Assembly (NCBI GenBank): GCA_964006375.1
Contig: OZ023267.1
Coordinates: forward strand, 24,424,239-24,488,238
Direction of reading: 5' to 3'
Length of the DNA stretch: 64,000 nt
From: Tillus elongatus
Lineage: Eukaryota; Arthropoda; Insecta; Coleoptera; Cleridae
Shown here: positions 1 through 11,280 of the stretch, one piece after another
Numbering within the stretch: the stretch's first letter is position 1
Layout of the letters: every line of letters begins with the position of its first letter
Notes under the pieces: generated by a model
The model's input: the letters and a program-made list of their open reading frames with translations, nothing else
The model's database searches: none
What the model was told of the DNA's origin: nothing
Program-made: the position numbers and the translations under genes

Positions 1-971
1 CTTATTTTTTTCTAAATGGATCCATTGCATTTTCATCCATTCAACTTTAGATTTATCGGACGCAATTTTTCTGTTTAATTGTACTTTCTAATTGTTTGGT
101 AGAAAAAAATATTTCTGATTTCATATGGACGATATTGAATGGAGTTTTTTTTCTAGCGGCACACTGTTTAAGCTGACAAGTTAGAAAATAAATATTCACA
201 TGTACTTCTCTTTATTGACAACCGCCAACTGCTTTCATAGGCATAGTGGCCTAACCCACAATATATGTGGGTTAGGCCAGCATTACCTTTTGAATTATGG
301 AAATAGTTGTAAATGCAAAAGGAATTTACGATGACATCTACCAACCGGTAGCTGAGGGTTGCTTGGGCCACTTTGCATCTGAAAGTACTTAAATAACAGG
401 TAACTTTACTATAATGAACGCGTTTTGGTAAAATTGTGGGTTAGGCCATTTTGCATCTCATAGCGTCAAATATAGTTTTATATTATTCTTAATAAATTTT
501 TTAATGTATAATAAGTAGTAACTGTCTAATATTTCAGATACAACATTAACTAAAGCAATTTTTTCAATATCCATACTGATATATTAATATTACTACTTCA
601 AAGTTCAGAGTCCAAATATCATCGAACAACAAAGATGAACCTTTGACAGTTTGACGTTTGTCATTTAGTTACCGCACATTTAAAAGCGTTCGAAAATTAC
701 TGCACCGGATCCATTTACCATAAAGCCAGCTGTGTACCATTCGGTAAATGGTAGATATCTACCCGGTTACTTTTCGTAAAGGCATGTTGATGACACCGGT
801 TATTAAGGATATGTACAGGGTTGGACAGAATGACATATCCATTGTTAAACTGCATTTATTAAGTAATTTAATAAGATCTAATTTCAAACCAAGTCTGCAT
901 GCATTCTCCATAAATGGCAACTTATGACTGTTGTCAAACAGTTTGCGAGAAACGTCAGATTAATTGTGAAC
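1..971. other. AT-rich stretch without a recognisable gene
   Basis: No ORF here resembles a protein family I know. The one clear structure is a perfect hairpin at 247-279, listed separately. Short echoes of its arm recur at about 363-375 and 430-447, so the stretch may be an old MITE-like repeat. Confidence 0.4.
247..279. repeat. Perfect 14-bp inverted repeat with 5-nt loop
   Basis: The arm TGGCCTAACCCACA is followed by five A/T bases and then its exact reverse complement. The motif GTGGGTTAGGCCA recurs at about 434-446. It looks like a hairpin inside a small repeat; no gene context gives it a role. Confidence 0.7.
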
Positions 972-1316
972 ATGGATCATTCGTCCAATATTCAACGTTA
1001 TTTTGCTGTTGACGCTTATTTCAAGAATAAGGATCCTATTTTAACGATGCAGCGTTTATTTCGCTGTCATTTTCATTTAAACCGACGAGATCCAGTATCT
1101 ACTCGAGTAATAATCGGAGAGTGGGCACACAAGTTTTACAGTACCGCTTCAGCCGCCAGACAAAAACCAAAAGGAAGAGCTCGTTCTGTAAGAACACCGG
1201 CAAATGCTGAAACGGTAAGAGCAGCTGTGCTAGAAAGTCCAAAACGACAAGAACTGGCGCTCACTATTTCAAACAGAAGTTTTCGCCGCATTCCGAGAGA
1301 CTTACGCTTCCAACAA
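972..1316 (+). pseudogene. Transposase N-terminal fragment (DUF4817-like helix-turn-helix)
   Basis: The translation has the pattern of the N-terminal DNA-binding region found in many insect Tc1/mariner-like transposases: an opening NIQRYFAVDAYFKNKD segment, LFRCHFHLNRRD, a tryptophan-containing helix, a basic linker (KPKGRARSVRTPAN) and a second helix-turn-helix (LTISNRSFRRIPRDLRF). It starts at the in-frame Met at 972. The open frame runs on, but from about 1317 the other frame becomes LINE A, so this fragment was cut by a LINE insertion. A few residues appear missing after SPKRQ. No catalytic domain remains, so it cannot be active. Confidence 0.6.
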
Positions 1317-2645
1317 AGCTTACTACAAAACCTGAATGCCATAAGACATCAGTCACCGCCCCCCTTGGTCGCTCAGACCACAGCATGGTCACTGCTTCCT
1401 GCGCAATGCAACCCGAGGTGACACAGTCATCACACCCACGTATCGTTTGGCACTACAACTCCGCAAACTGGGACTAAATGCGGGATTACTTTTCCTCATT
1501 TCCATGGGCGTCTGTCTGCTTCTCTCATCCTGACCCCTCTGATATCTCACAAAACGTCACTGAAATCATCCAAGCTGGCATGGAATTATTTATTCCACGT
1601 ACACAGAAAACCTCTTCAGCCACTGAAAAGCCGTGGTTCTCTAAATCCTGTGACAAGGCTAGACTTGAAAAGATCAAAGCTCACAAAACGCTTCTACACA
1701 ATCCCAGTCAAGAAAACCGTCAAGCATTTAACAACGCAAGAAACCGCTATGTCCGCATTCTTTCTGAGGCAAAAAACTCGTTTAATAACCACATCAAAAA
1801 CAAAGTCCTCTCAAGCTTCAACGGCAGCAAACCCTTCTGGACTCTTGCAAAATCTATTACTTATAATTTCTGCAAGAGCACGTTCCCACCTCTTGTTTCA
1901 GAAGATGAAATTGTTTCTACCGCCCTGGGCAAGGCTGAACTTTTTGCCTCGTTGTTCGCCGGCAATTCTACTCTCAACCCACCTCCAAATGCTCAACCAC
2001 CAACAGTCTCCAATGTCGCGTATAAAATGACGGATATCATTTTCAAAACTAAAAAGGTATGAAAGATGCTCTCTTCTCTTAATACCAGGAAAGCCTCTGG
2101 CCTTGACGAGATCCCAGCAATTGTTCTCAAAAAATGTGCACCAGAACTTGCTCCTGTCCTGACTCGTCTGTTTCAGACATCTTACAGTAAAGGCATATTC
2201 CCTTGTAACTGGAAAACTGCTCGAGTACAACCCGTCCCCAAGAAATGATCCAAAGTCCTTCCTAGCAACTACAGGCCTATTTCTCTCCTTTCAGTCGTCT
2301 CTAAAGTGATGGAAAAATATATGAACACCGAATTACTAAAATTTCTTGAAAAACACAGTATAATCCACGACAGGCAGTATGGACTCCGTCAGCGCAGATC
2401 AACTGCCGACCTTCTTTCCTTTGTCACCCATTCTTGGAGCAAGTCTATGGAACTACACGGTGAATCCCAGATTGTCGCTCTAGACATATCCAAAGCATTC
2501 GACCAGGTCTGGCAAGCAGCGATGCTTAATAAACTTCCGGCCTATGGCCTACCACCGAAACCCTGTACCTGGACAGCAAATTTCCTCGCCAACCGGAGCA
2601 TTTCTGTTGTTGTGGATGGCCATTCCTCTAAACTGTATCCAATTA
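1317..2645 (+). pseudogene. LINE A copy 1: endonuclease end and reverse transcriptase start (Jockey/CR1-like)
   Basis: 5'-truncated non-LTR retrotransposon ORF2. It begins near the end of the APE endonuclease (TTKPECHKTSVTAPLGRSDH), runs through the linker (MRDYFSSFPWASVCFSHPDP from about 1478) and enters the reverse transcriptase with NYRPISLLSVVSKVMEKYM, the DRQYGLRQRRSTADLL motif and motif A, VALDISKAFDQVW (about 2479-2515). It stops before motif B at about 2645, where Tc1 sequence begins. In-frame stops at about 1475, 2060 and 2246 break it into pieces. A second, differently deleted copy lies on the - strand at 6.9-8.5 kb. It inserted into the transposase fragment to its left. Confidence 0.8.
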
Positions 2646-2653
2646 ATATAAAA

Positions 2654-3611
2654 TTAATATTGAATGTGTCCTCCTTGTGTATTGATAACACCTTTCACTC
2701 TTGTAGGCATAGAATTTACCAGGTTTACAGCTTCCTTTTAGTTCATCATCTTGAAACCAGGCTCGAATTACTGCAGAGATAATTTTTGTTTTCGTTGTAT
2801 CATCCATCTTGGAGAGCCGTTTTTTTCAAATGGCCCCCAGAGGTTTTCGATTAGGTTCTCAAGTCAAGGGAGTTTCCTGGCCATTCTAGTATTGTACTTT
2901 TGTTCTGTGTGAAAAACTTTTACACTTTTTTTATGATTGGTATGGGGTGAGATCATGTTGAAAAATGCCCTCGAAGGAGAAACATACCTTGTGGAGCTCC
3001 CATATCATATGCTTTGATAAGATCTCAATATATTAATCCGACTTCATCATCCCAGTGGCTGGCAGAATGATCCAGTGCCATGATAGGAGAAGCAACCCCA
3101 AAACATCTTCTTTATAGGGTGCGTTACTCTCTGTTCCAGGTGAGTAGAAGAAATGAGATCGCCAGTTGCTCGCCGCACGAACTACACATGCTGCCCCTGC
3201 ACAACAAAATGTGTTTCATCAGAGAGATAACTTTACACCAATCTTCAGCTATGCAGTGCTGGTATTTCTTCGCCCAAGCTAGGCGCTTTTTCATCAGGAC
3301 AGTGTTCAGAAGCTGCTTCTTTATTGGCTTTCTTGCCCTTCTACCAGATTCAAGAAGCCGTCGTCGCACTGTAGTCATGTCACTATTGATTGCAGATTGA
3401 TGAAGTTCGCCGTTTAAGTCGACTGCACTCATGCATGGATCTATTTTGCTCTTACGAATCAGAAGTTGATCATCTTTGACGGTAGTTTACCTCTTCCGAC
3501 CACATTTTCCCTTTCATTTGATGTCCACTGCTCCCGTCGTGTGTTTCTGCTTGACAATCCTGCTGACAGATGCTAGGCCAACTCTAAAATTTTGCGTTAT
3601 CTGCTGGTACG
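2654..3611 (-). pseudogene. Tc1-like transposase, decayed
   Basis: Reading the - strand from 3611 gives a helix-turn-helix start (AYQQITQNFRVGLASVSRIV), then TTVRRRLLESGRRARKPIKK (about 3380-3320), KKRLAWAKKYQHCIAEDW, a frame-shifted catalytic segment and the WGCFSYHGTGSF block typical of Tc1 transposases. It ends with VKGVINTQGGHIQY and a stop at 2654. Several frameshifts and stops make it inactive. No terminal inverted repeat is visible because LINE A abuts one side and LINE B the other (near 3611). Confidence 0.75.
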
Positions 3612-5060
3612 CCTTTTTTCTCTTAGGGTTCGTCCGCGTCTTTTCCGCCCCGATAGCCTTTGGCTTATTGTGCATGCCCTTTGTTTTTTCTACTCCACCC
3701 ATTTCAAAATCACTGTGCCTTGAACTAGTCTGCACAGCAGTTGGCAGGGTGAAGTTTTATATTGCTCTGTCTCCGGTCTAGGCTGTCCGTAGATCAGTTG
3801 TCTTTTGCGGTCCAGAGCTTTACACTCACACAAAATGTGCTGGGCTGATACCTCCCCCTCGCTGCAGAGTCTGCATGCCAGGTCCCCTTCAAATCGCCTC
3901 ATTTTATGCAGGTGTTTCTTGACAGCCATGTGTTCCTTCAAGAGTCCTGTTATATTCCTAAGCTGTCCTCTGCTAAGATTTAGCAGCTCCACAGCTCTCT
4001 CTGAACTGGGTTCCTCAATTACTGACTTCCCATGTCTGAGCCCGGGATAGTCTACCCAGTACACACCTTATGTTCGTGTCTGATCCAGGACTTTATGGAT
4101 CCCCTGGCAGTGCTCTTCGTCACGCACAGGACCGGTTCTGGTCCCATAAATTGTTCTGCTGACCCCTCTACGCGAGACTGTCAGCTTCTTCATTGCCTTT
4201 GACCCCCGAGTGACCCGGCACCCAGATGAGGGTGACCTCATTCGGCCCAGCCAGGTCGCTCGTCTCGTCTCGGCATTCACTTACCAGCCTGGAATTTACC
4301 TGTGGGCTACTTAGGGCCTTAAGGGCTGTCTGTGGCTATGAGGATAGGCTTGTTGGTGTAGCCCGTCCTCTTATTCTGTCGCACGCAGTGCAAGATGGTG
4401 CACATTTCAGCCTGAAAGACTATTGCATGAGCTTCAAGGGAAATACTGTGACTTACCCTCGGTCCTTCTGAATAAAAGCCTGCCCCCGTTCCACGCTCCT
4501 CGCCGGATCCGTCCGTGAACCAGACGAGCGCGTTCTGTGGTAGGCACGGCGTCTTCCCCCGCCATGCCTCGCGTTCGGGTTTTTCACCGGGCCGCGGGAT
4601 CCTAGGACTCCGCGGTCAAAACTACTCCATGTCCCTACAGATTCGCGGGCCCGCGAAGTCTGACGTCATTTAAAGCATGGGTTCCTTCAGGATCTCCTGA
4701 ATTTTGCAGTGGCCTCTGCAGCCTGGGTTGATCTTCAGTCTATCATTGCAGGCTAGTCTGTAAAGTCCTAGTCCTAGTCCTAGGTGGGGGGTGGGGGGTG
4801 GGTGGGGGGTGGTGTCCAACAACACCTCCATGGTGGCTGTTGGGGTTGAAGTCATTGCCCATGTGATGCGTAGGCAAGCCACCCTTTTGATCTTGCCTAG
4901 TTTTTGTTTGGCACTGGATTGTGTCACCTTAGGCCACCAGACCAATGCCTCATTTGTTAACGATGGTCTGACCACCCTTGTGTACAGCCAGTGGGCCATA
5001 CTAGGTCTTAGTCCCCACGTTTTTCCATATAGCGGCCTAGTAACGGCTAGGGTACGCCAT
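3612..5060 (-). pseudogene. LINE B copy 1: RT thumb, RNase H and zinc knuckle of an RNase H-bearing LINE
   Basis: On the - strand the order is: RT thumb (KTWGLRPSMAHWLYTRVVRP, VWWPKV) at about 5020-4900, RNase H beginning FTDGSGEERGTGAGFY near 4535, the RNase H end (LIWVPGHSGVKGNEEADSLA) near 4240-4180, then the C-terminal zinc-knuckle region (CRLCSEGEVSAQHILCECKAL) near 3880-3815 and a stop at 3690. The 3' end at about 3612 is a short A-run on the - strand. Several frameshifts and stops. An in-frame G-rich run (C-rich on the - strand) at about 4782-4812 adds prolines to the thumb. It inserted in the Tc1 fragment. The domain order suits the R1/LOA/I group; the exact clade is uncertain. Confidence 0.8.
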
Positions 5061-6049
5061 GGAAGAGTGTTCCGCAAGTGCGATTATCTGTTTCCATTTC
5101 TTTGGAGTGATATCCATGATTATAAAGTCACGGAAATTACGCAGTCCATACAAAATAAAACGCTCTTGTCGAAATAAGAGAAGATTCACAACTGAAACAA
5201 CTCCAACATAATCTAGAATGCTTCTATTTGACACTTGAAATGTGTTCGAATAACTGACAGGTTTGAAAAACACTGCCAGAATAAATAATATCCCAGATAT
5301 TTGTCAAAAAAAAATAATGTTAAAATGTGTTGCCTGTTCCAATTAACTGGTACAGTACTATATGACAAGCAACATATCTATTGTTTTGTGTCTTATGTGA
5401 AAACGATATTACTCTTTTCGAAATTTTATACAAAAACTTATTTTGTTTATTTCATACTTTTTAATCAGTTGGCTCTAAAATAATTATTTTCTCACATAAA
5501 ATTAAACAGATTTTGTTTACCATACAAAACTATTTGATCTAGTGCTTTCTTTTTTTCTATGAAAGCTTAATAATTTAATTTGCTTTTAACCTTAAAACTT
5601 TCATATTTCTGAAAATTCCACATAAAATGTAATTAAAATTACTTTATTATTTTGGAAGAGATAAAACGTTTTGCAAAGAAAGACCATATTGATAACTAAA
5701 AAACTTTATCTTTAAATTAATATGTTTAATTAAAAATTAAAAAAAGATTCACCACTGCTTGAGCCTATAAACATCTTACCATTCTCATTTCTTTAGCTGA
5801 CTATGAACAACTGTTCATTTTGTGTCCATAATCTTTTTATAGCATATCCTAGCGTTATTTTTCTCTCATTTAACTAAAATTATGTGTATTGACTGCACAG
5901 AACTAAAAATATTTCCCAGACAAGATTTTTGCCTGCGTTTAAAATCTTTTCTTGTCTGTGTCTATGATTATTATAGTATTTTCGTGAGTTCTAAAAGACA
6001 TTGCCATCATCTTCTACTAACTATGCATCACATTTCACTTTTTCCATAG
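5061..6049. other. AT-rich sequence, probably intron upstream of the GCP2 exon
   Basis: No protein similarity, no tandem repeat and no recognisable transposon. It ends in a pyrimidine-rich tract and the splice acceptor of the exon at 6050. The upstream exons of that gene were not found in the window. Confidence 0.4.
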
Positions 6050-6231
6050 AGTGAAGCTGCTTTTCAGAGTGGGGTGATGTCGCATTCAATGGAACCCGCA
6101 CAAAGTTTTGAAGAGAAGATCACCCTTCTCGACGTCCAGTTTTCAGCCGCGCTCATGAAACTTCTGGATGAGATCAACAACCTGAAAAACTTGACAAGTG
6201 AACATGAAAGGTTGTTCAATTTGTTGTACAG
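6050..6231 (+). CDS. Grip84: Gamma-tubulin complex component 2 (GCP2), penultimate coding exon
   Basis: The 182-bp exon is open from end to end, with a pyrimidine tract and TAG acceptor just before 6050 and a CAG|GTATGT donor at 6231/6232. It encodes about 60 residues including FEEKITLLDVQFSAALMKLL and SEHERLFNLLYR. This matches the C-terminal helical end of GCP2, where a FxxxFSAxLxxLL helix precedes the RLDFN motif; the next exon supplies LDFNSFY in the right phase (2 nt carried over). GCP2 is a core subunit of the gamma-tubulin small complex that nucleates microtubules at centrosomes. The family call is from memory of the human and fly C-termini, so it is good but unsearched. Confidence 0.65.
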
Positions 6232-6282
6232 GTATGTTTTGTTATACTTTTTGAATAATTGTTAGAATGTAGAATTATACAG

Positions 6283-6735
6283 GGTGTAAAAAATGTGTTG
6301 AATATTGCCAATATTTCAAAAACTATTAAACACATTTTTTGACACTTGGTATATTGATGTACTTAAATTTGATACTCTGTTAACAAGTAAAAAAGTATGT
6401 GTAACTATACAGGTCGCTCAGAACTAATATCGAAATTTTTATTTCAAATGGAACAGCCTGTGTGTTTTTGTATTTTCTGAATTTACATCTAATTCAAGGT
6501 CTAATTGTATTTGAAGTTTTTTCCTATCTTCTTCACCACTGAAAAAATGGTTGCTAGAAACAATTTTCAAATATTATCAATATTTCGAAAACCTTGGAAC
6601 ATATTTTTTTGACACTTAGTATATTGATATATTTAAGTTAATACACTTTTGACAAGTGAAAAAGTATGTGTAGCTATACAGGCTGGCTGAGAAATAATAC
6701 CAACCTTGTTATTTTAATTGGAACACCCTGTATAT
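6283..6735. mobile_element. MITE with an internally duplicated body
   Basis: It starts ACAGGGTGTAAAAAATGTG and ends in ACACCCTGTATA, so the ends are inverted. About 175 bp recurs in direct orientation (roughly 6297-6470 and 6555-6735), including TTTTTTGACACTTGGTATATTGAT-type sequence and the phrase AAAAAGTATGTGTA. It lies in the GCP2 intron. It carries no coding capacity. Confidence 0.6.
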
Positions 6736-6889
6736 TTTGCAGATTCTAATAAGCATTTAAGAAATACATTCAATTATGTACATTTTAAATTTATTTGTCA
6801 CAATAAGACATTCATGTACTCAAACTGAATTCAGTTACATGAATACACTGAAACTATGAAGATAGTCATCTCATTTGTAATGTTGCTAG

Positions 6890-8500
6890 TTTTTTAAAAA
6901 TATATTTCAACAACACACTACGAGGGCTTACAGCCTAAATACTATCGTACCGTGGGTGTCGACAAGGAGGAAAGAGGCAACTTGTAATTCTGGACTTGAA
7001 GGTTTGGGGGTTCGGAGGAGAAGGAAAAACATGTGCCGGCAAGGAATTACACAACTTGGAAGTCCTCGAGCGGGCATAACAAGATGTTCTATGTCTGGTG
7101 GCCTGGACAGTAAAAGGGTGTATTCGCTCTGTTCCCCTGGTAGATCTGTTGGGGGCAGCAGGTGGAGGAACTATGGAAGAAAGCTCCTCTGAGCAGTGCC
7201 CCTTTGGGTGAGGGTAGGGTCACCGATGAGACGCATAGTTATCTTCTGAATGGAGTCCAGGATAGCGAGTGTAGAAGCGGCAGCGGCACCCCAGATGTGG
7301 GAGCAGTATTCGAGGTTTGGCCTTATTTGTGAACTATATAAGGTATAGATATTAGCTGGTGAGAAGTATTTGCGAGCCCGGAAGGGGAAACCTAATTTTT
7401 TAGCAGCCGCTTCTGCAATTGATGTGACATGTTGGTGCCAATTGAGATTTCGATCCACAAGGACAGAGGCTTTCCTCCTATTAAGAGAAGAGAGCATCTT
7501 TTGTACCTTTTTAGTTATGAAAATGATATCCGTCATTTTATGTGCAACATTGGGGACTGTTGGTGGTTGAACATTTGGAGGTGGGTTGAGAGTAAAATTG
7601 CCGGCGAACAACGAGGCAAAAAGTTCAGCCTTGCCCAGGGCGGTAGAAACAATATCATCCGCTGAAACAAGAGGTGGGAACGTGCTCTTGCAGTTTTTTT
7701 TTGTGAGCTTTGACCTTTTCAAGTCTGGCCTTGTCACAGGATGTAGAGAACCAGCCCTTTTGAGTGGCTGAAGAGGTTTCTGTGTATGTGGAATAAATAA
7801 TTCCATGTCAGCTTGGATAATTTCGGTGACGTTTTGTGAGAAATCAGAGGGGTCAGGATGAGAGAAGCAGACAGACGCCCATGGAAATGAGGAAAAGTAA
7901 TCTCGCATTTCGTCCCAGTTCGCGGAGTTGTAGTGCCAAACGATACGTGGGTGTGATGACTGTGTGACCTCGGGTTGCATTGCACAGGAAGGAGTGACCA
8001 TGCTGTGGTCTAAGAGACCAAGGGGGGCGGTGACTCTTGTCTTATAACATTCAGGTTTTGTAGTAAGAAGGAGATCCAAGGGATTTGAGCTGGGTGTTTG
8101 GATGCGAGGAAAGTAAGTAGGTTGCTGAACCATACTGGCTAAAGAATTGCTGACTGCAAAGGCCTCCGCTGCTCTCCCTTGTGGATCGGTTTTTGAAGAT
8201 CCTAGCCAATCGCTATTATGGACATTGAAGTCGCCAAGAATAGTGACCTCGGAGGAAGGATATTCAGAAATCAGCTGGTCGGTTTTTCTGAAAGGTAGTC
8301 GAAGAGCTGGACAAAGTTGTTGTCAGAAGGTGACCGGTAAATGCAACAGATGAAGTTAGTTGCAGCTCTGAGAGAGTTTAGTCCAAAGTATGTCTTTTCT
8401 TCCAGCTTCTAAATTGGGGAATCTGGTGCAGGGTAGATTGCTACGGACCTATGCGCACACGCCTCCATGCAATCTAAAGGAAATTTTCTGACATGAAATT
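6890..8500 (-). pseudogene. LINE A copy 2, internally deleted, in the GCP2 intron
   Basis: Same family as the copy at 1.3-2.6 kb, opposite strand. From 8500 downwards: endonuclease remains with TNFICCIYRSPSDNNFVQLF (about 8360-8300) and the catalytic-loop pattern LGDFNVHNSDWLG (about 8240-8200), then the linker MRDYFSSFPWASVCFSHPDP (from about 7909), then RT start SSLNRRKAS. An internal deletion jumps straight to the ORF2 C-terminus (DRNLNWHQHVTSIAEAAAKK, PNLEYCSHIWGAA). All RT catalytic motifs are therefore absent. The 3' end near 6890 is A-rich on the - strand. Confidence 0.8.
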
Positions 8501-8692
8501 GAGCTGTGGGCAACTGATGGCGCTTGGTGGACTCGGCCAGTGACTTATTTCGTGCCGAGTTAGAAGAAAAAAAAAGTGCTATATCCTTGGACATAAATCA
8601 AGTACTAAACAATAACTGATTCATCTCTCTTATGAAATAATACATTAAACTATTCAACTAAAAATGTTATTTGCCACGTCAGTATACAAACC

Positions 8693-9075
8693 CACAATAA
8701 TGAATTAATTAATTTACTGTTGATGATGACGTTGATTTATGAGCAATAGTTCGTTTGTTTTTTTTTTACCGAAAACTTTGCTAGGATTTAAATATTATCA
8801 CTTTTGTTTTGTCTGACATAATAATTATTTTATTAAGGTTTCTTTTTTCATTACAGGCTAGATTTTAATTCATTTTATACTGGTCACAATAATTAATTCA
8901 TTAATTTACTTTTGATGATGACGTTGATTTATGAGCAATAGTTAGTTTGTTTTTTTTTTACCGAAAACTTTGCTAGGATTTAAATATTATCACTTTTGTT
9001 TTGTCTGACATAATAATTATTTTATTAAGGTTTCTTTTTCATTACAGGCTAGATTTTAATTCATTTTATACTGGT
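8693..9075 (+). repeat. Tandem duplication (192 + 191 bp) spanning intron end and start of the last GCP2 exon
   Basis: Unit 1 is 8693-8884 and unit 2 is 8885-9075. They differ at only a few bases (for example one T fewer in the pyrimidine tract of unit 2). Each unit contains a full polypyrimidine tract, a CATTACAG acceptor and the first 27-28 bases of the terminal exon. The near identity indicates a recent event. Confidence 0.9.
8857..8896 (+). pseudogene. Duplicated start of the GCP2 last exon (possible alternative terminal exon)
   Basis: After the upstream acceptor at 8855-8856 the frame set by exon 6050-6231 reads R-LDFNSFYTGHNN and then TAA at 8894-8896. It matches the true exon up to FYTG and then diverges where the tandem unit ends. 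Spliced here, the protein would lose the last residues but keep LDFNSFYTG. Use of this acceptor is unproven. Confidence 0.6.
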
Positions 9076-9126
9076 CAGTTTGAAAAAATGGGTCTCAATA
9101 AGTTGAAGTTTGACTCTTCAGGTTGA
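9048..9126 (+). CDS. Grip84: GCP2 terminal coding exon
   Basis: Acceptor CATTACAG ends at 9047. Taking two nucleotides from the previous exon completes an Arg codon, then LDFNSFYTGQFEKMGLNKLK and a short tail to TGA at 9124-9126. The LDFNxFY motif followed by a short charged tail is the expected C-terminus of GCP2-type gamma-tubulin complex proteins. A consensus AATAAA lies about 230 nt downstream. The intron before it (6232-9047) holds a MITE, a LINE and the duplicated acceptor. Confidence 0.65.
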
Positions 9127-9354
9127 AGAGATTTATCTACGGAAACTGTTTTTTTGTCCTGTAAAAAGGTGAAGCAGCTTAGATAGGATTTTACACTGTT
9201 AATTTATAAACAAATTTTTGCCATGTTAATTTGTAGGTTAGTGTATTATTTAATGATTGTAAAGTTAATGAAATAGATCTTTATACCTAACGTGTTTGTG
9301 TTTTTTTGTTATCGAATCCTTTGTTTTAGTATTTGTCATGGTGAGCTTGATTTT

Positions 9355-9360
9355 AATAAA
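9355..9360 (+). promoter_or_regulatory. Candidate poly(A) signal of the GCP2 gene
   Basis: AATAAA lies 229 nt after the TGA stop at 9126, in an AT-rich 3' UTR-like stretch with T-rich sequence upstream. It is the first consensus signal after the stop. Confidence 0.5.
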
Positions 9361-10680
9361 GTATACTTTCAGTGTCCACTGCAGGTACAAAGCTTTATAT
9401 TGCGAAACTCAAAGGTCATATTTACATTATTATAATATATGTTCCATGATAAATAATATATTTAGGGCTGATGTATGCTCACCATAATTAAAACCGCAGA
9501 TCGGTTTTGTTCTAATTGGAGCCTGTTAGTATGGTATACTAATTACAGCAACAACACACCTTGTAGCGGTTATGTTATATTCATTACCGTAACTCCCTTA
9601 CTGACATAACGAGAACCTCAAAGGAAGCTTAAATAGGAAAGGGTGACTTTATTTTTGAACAGCAATTCAAGTTTTGGGTTTGAAAAGATTTATTGAAAAT
9701 TTCGAAAATCGGATATTTATAAGACAAGTAGACAACTGAAAGAAGGGCCGACAAAGCAAGCGCCATCGTTAAGCAATAAAGTATATTTGACAGCTACTGG
9801 TCGCAAGTAACCATTGAGACTGCGAAGCTCCGACTCTGTGTGCAGAAACTGGCACGAAACACATGCACCCCTCTCATACACACGGAGGTAGATGGGTAAC
9901 TAAAGGAGAGAGAACATCATCGAGGCAGCGTTGACGATGCCAGCAAAAACCGGGCGGCTACTTAAGCACCTGCAAGGCCTGGATCGCTCTGGGTCCGCCG
10001 ACAGACACGACTGAAGCAAGAACTGCGCTACCTCTTGAGTTCAGTTTAGGAGAGTTTTCTATAGGGCAAGGAAAGTAAATGCCTAGCGTAGTTATCGTGC
10101 AAGTACTGCAAATAACTTGAGTTTGGTTTAGTGTATTGTAGCATCCCGCTTAAAAGAAAAATGGATTGAACAGTGAGTCTAATAAATCTTGTAGTGCAGT
10201 GGCAAATTGTTGACGGCAGTTTCAAGTAAACGGTTTCGAGTTTTCAAGTTAAAATTTTCTGTTTTAGTCTCCGATTCAAGTTTGCCTTTATCTCTGATTT
10301 TTCCGTATAAGTTCAAACATACCTTTGTGTCTGTATTGACTGTTAAAATACAGTTTTGCTGTTCCGATTCAAATCTACATCTAGTCTTAAATTATTTTTA
10401 ACATAAAGTTTCAGCCCAGCGTCTACCTAGCCTCTTGATTGTACATTGCACGTACACTCTACGAGACTATTTCAAGCAGACAAATTCAAACCAGGAGATT
10501 TGGTTGGCCACTTGAATATCCTGAAAATTATTCCATTGGAGTTACTTGCCAAACCAACAGATCAAATGCTAGTTAAACTGGAGTTCATAGTTCCATTTGA
10601 CGTGGTCATAAGTGACTGCCAAGCACTGGACAGCGACAGTGAAAAGCTGATAAAGAACTGGGAATAATATGACCTAACTT
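9361..10680. other. No gene recognised; possible solo-LTR-like stretch
   Basis: A moderately GC-richer block at about 9750-10080 stands out from AT-rich surroundings. Sequence from about 9527 (TGTTAG) to 10398 (TTTTAACA) has TG...CA ends and an AATAAA at about 10176, which is LTR-like, but I find no matching target duplication and no primer-binding site. No protein is supported. Confidence 0.3.
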
Positions 10681-10689
10681 TAGACTCGC

Positions 10690-11060
10690 TAAGTCCCTAG
10701 GAAAAACTTCCACCTTCCAAGCTGAAATGCTTGCTATAAATTTCTGCATACAATAGTGCATAAAAAGAAGACTCAAAAGAGTTTTATATCCTCTCAGATA
10801 ATCAGATAGTAGTAAAGAGTCTAAAATCATTCAAAACAGAGTCTAAACTGACCTGGGACTGCAATAAATCCTTAAAGTAACTAGGTCCAAACAGCAATGT
10901 AACTTTGATGCGAGTACCAGGGGATCAAGGCATCGAAGGAAATGAGGAAGCAGCAGATAGCCTTGCAAGAAGGGCCCCAACAACACTATTATATTGCCTA
11001 GGGCCTTATTGTGGCAAAAAAGCCACAAGGAATTAACTGGATACTTGGGAATGTAACTGT
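10690..11060 (+). pseudogene. RNase H fragment of a LINE (family G)
   Basis: Broken frames give FQAEMLAINFCI near 10720, a SDSS-like piece near 10800 and then VTLMRVPGDQGIEGNEEAAD near 10890-10950, followed by SLARRAP. The pattern is the C-terminal half of the RNase H domain in ORF2 of RNase H-bearing LINEs. The usual Trp in WVPGH is Arg and the His is Asp, consistent with decay. No RT part is present. Confidence 0.6.
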
Positions 11061-11280
11061 CACAGTGGGTGGCTATATTGGACCAGCTATACTTTTAAAT
11101 ACTTTACTAATCAAATCATTAGTAGAAGATACCAATACATCGAAAGCCCACCTGGATAAAAAACATGTATTTGCAGACGTAATCGTCTTCAATATGATTT
11201 TTCACTGGTCGCAAAAATAGCACAACCTTTAAAGTAGTTCAATTTTCTGCCACCTACACAATATACTTGAGAATAAATGA

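Noticed and set aside
3080..3781. + strand ORFs opposite the Tc1 and LINE B remnants
   Set aside because: Shadow frames; the - strand gives recognisable transposase and zinc-knuckle motifs.
9527..10398. Solo LTR
   Set aside because: TG...CA ends and an AATAAA are present, but no target duplication or second LTR was found, so it is mentioned only as a possibility.
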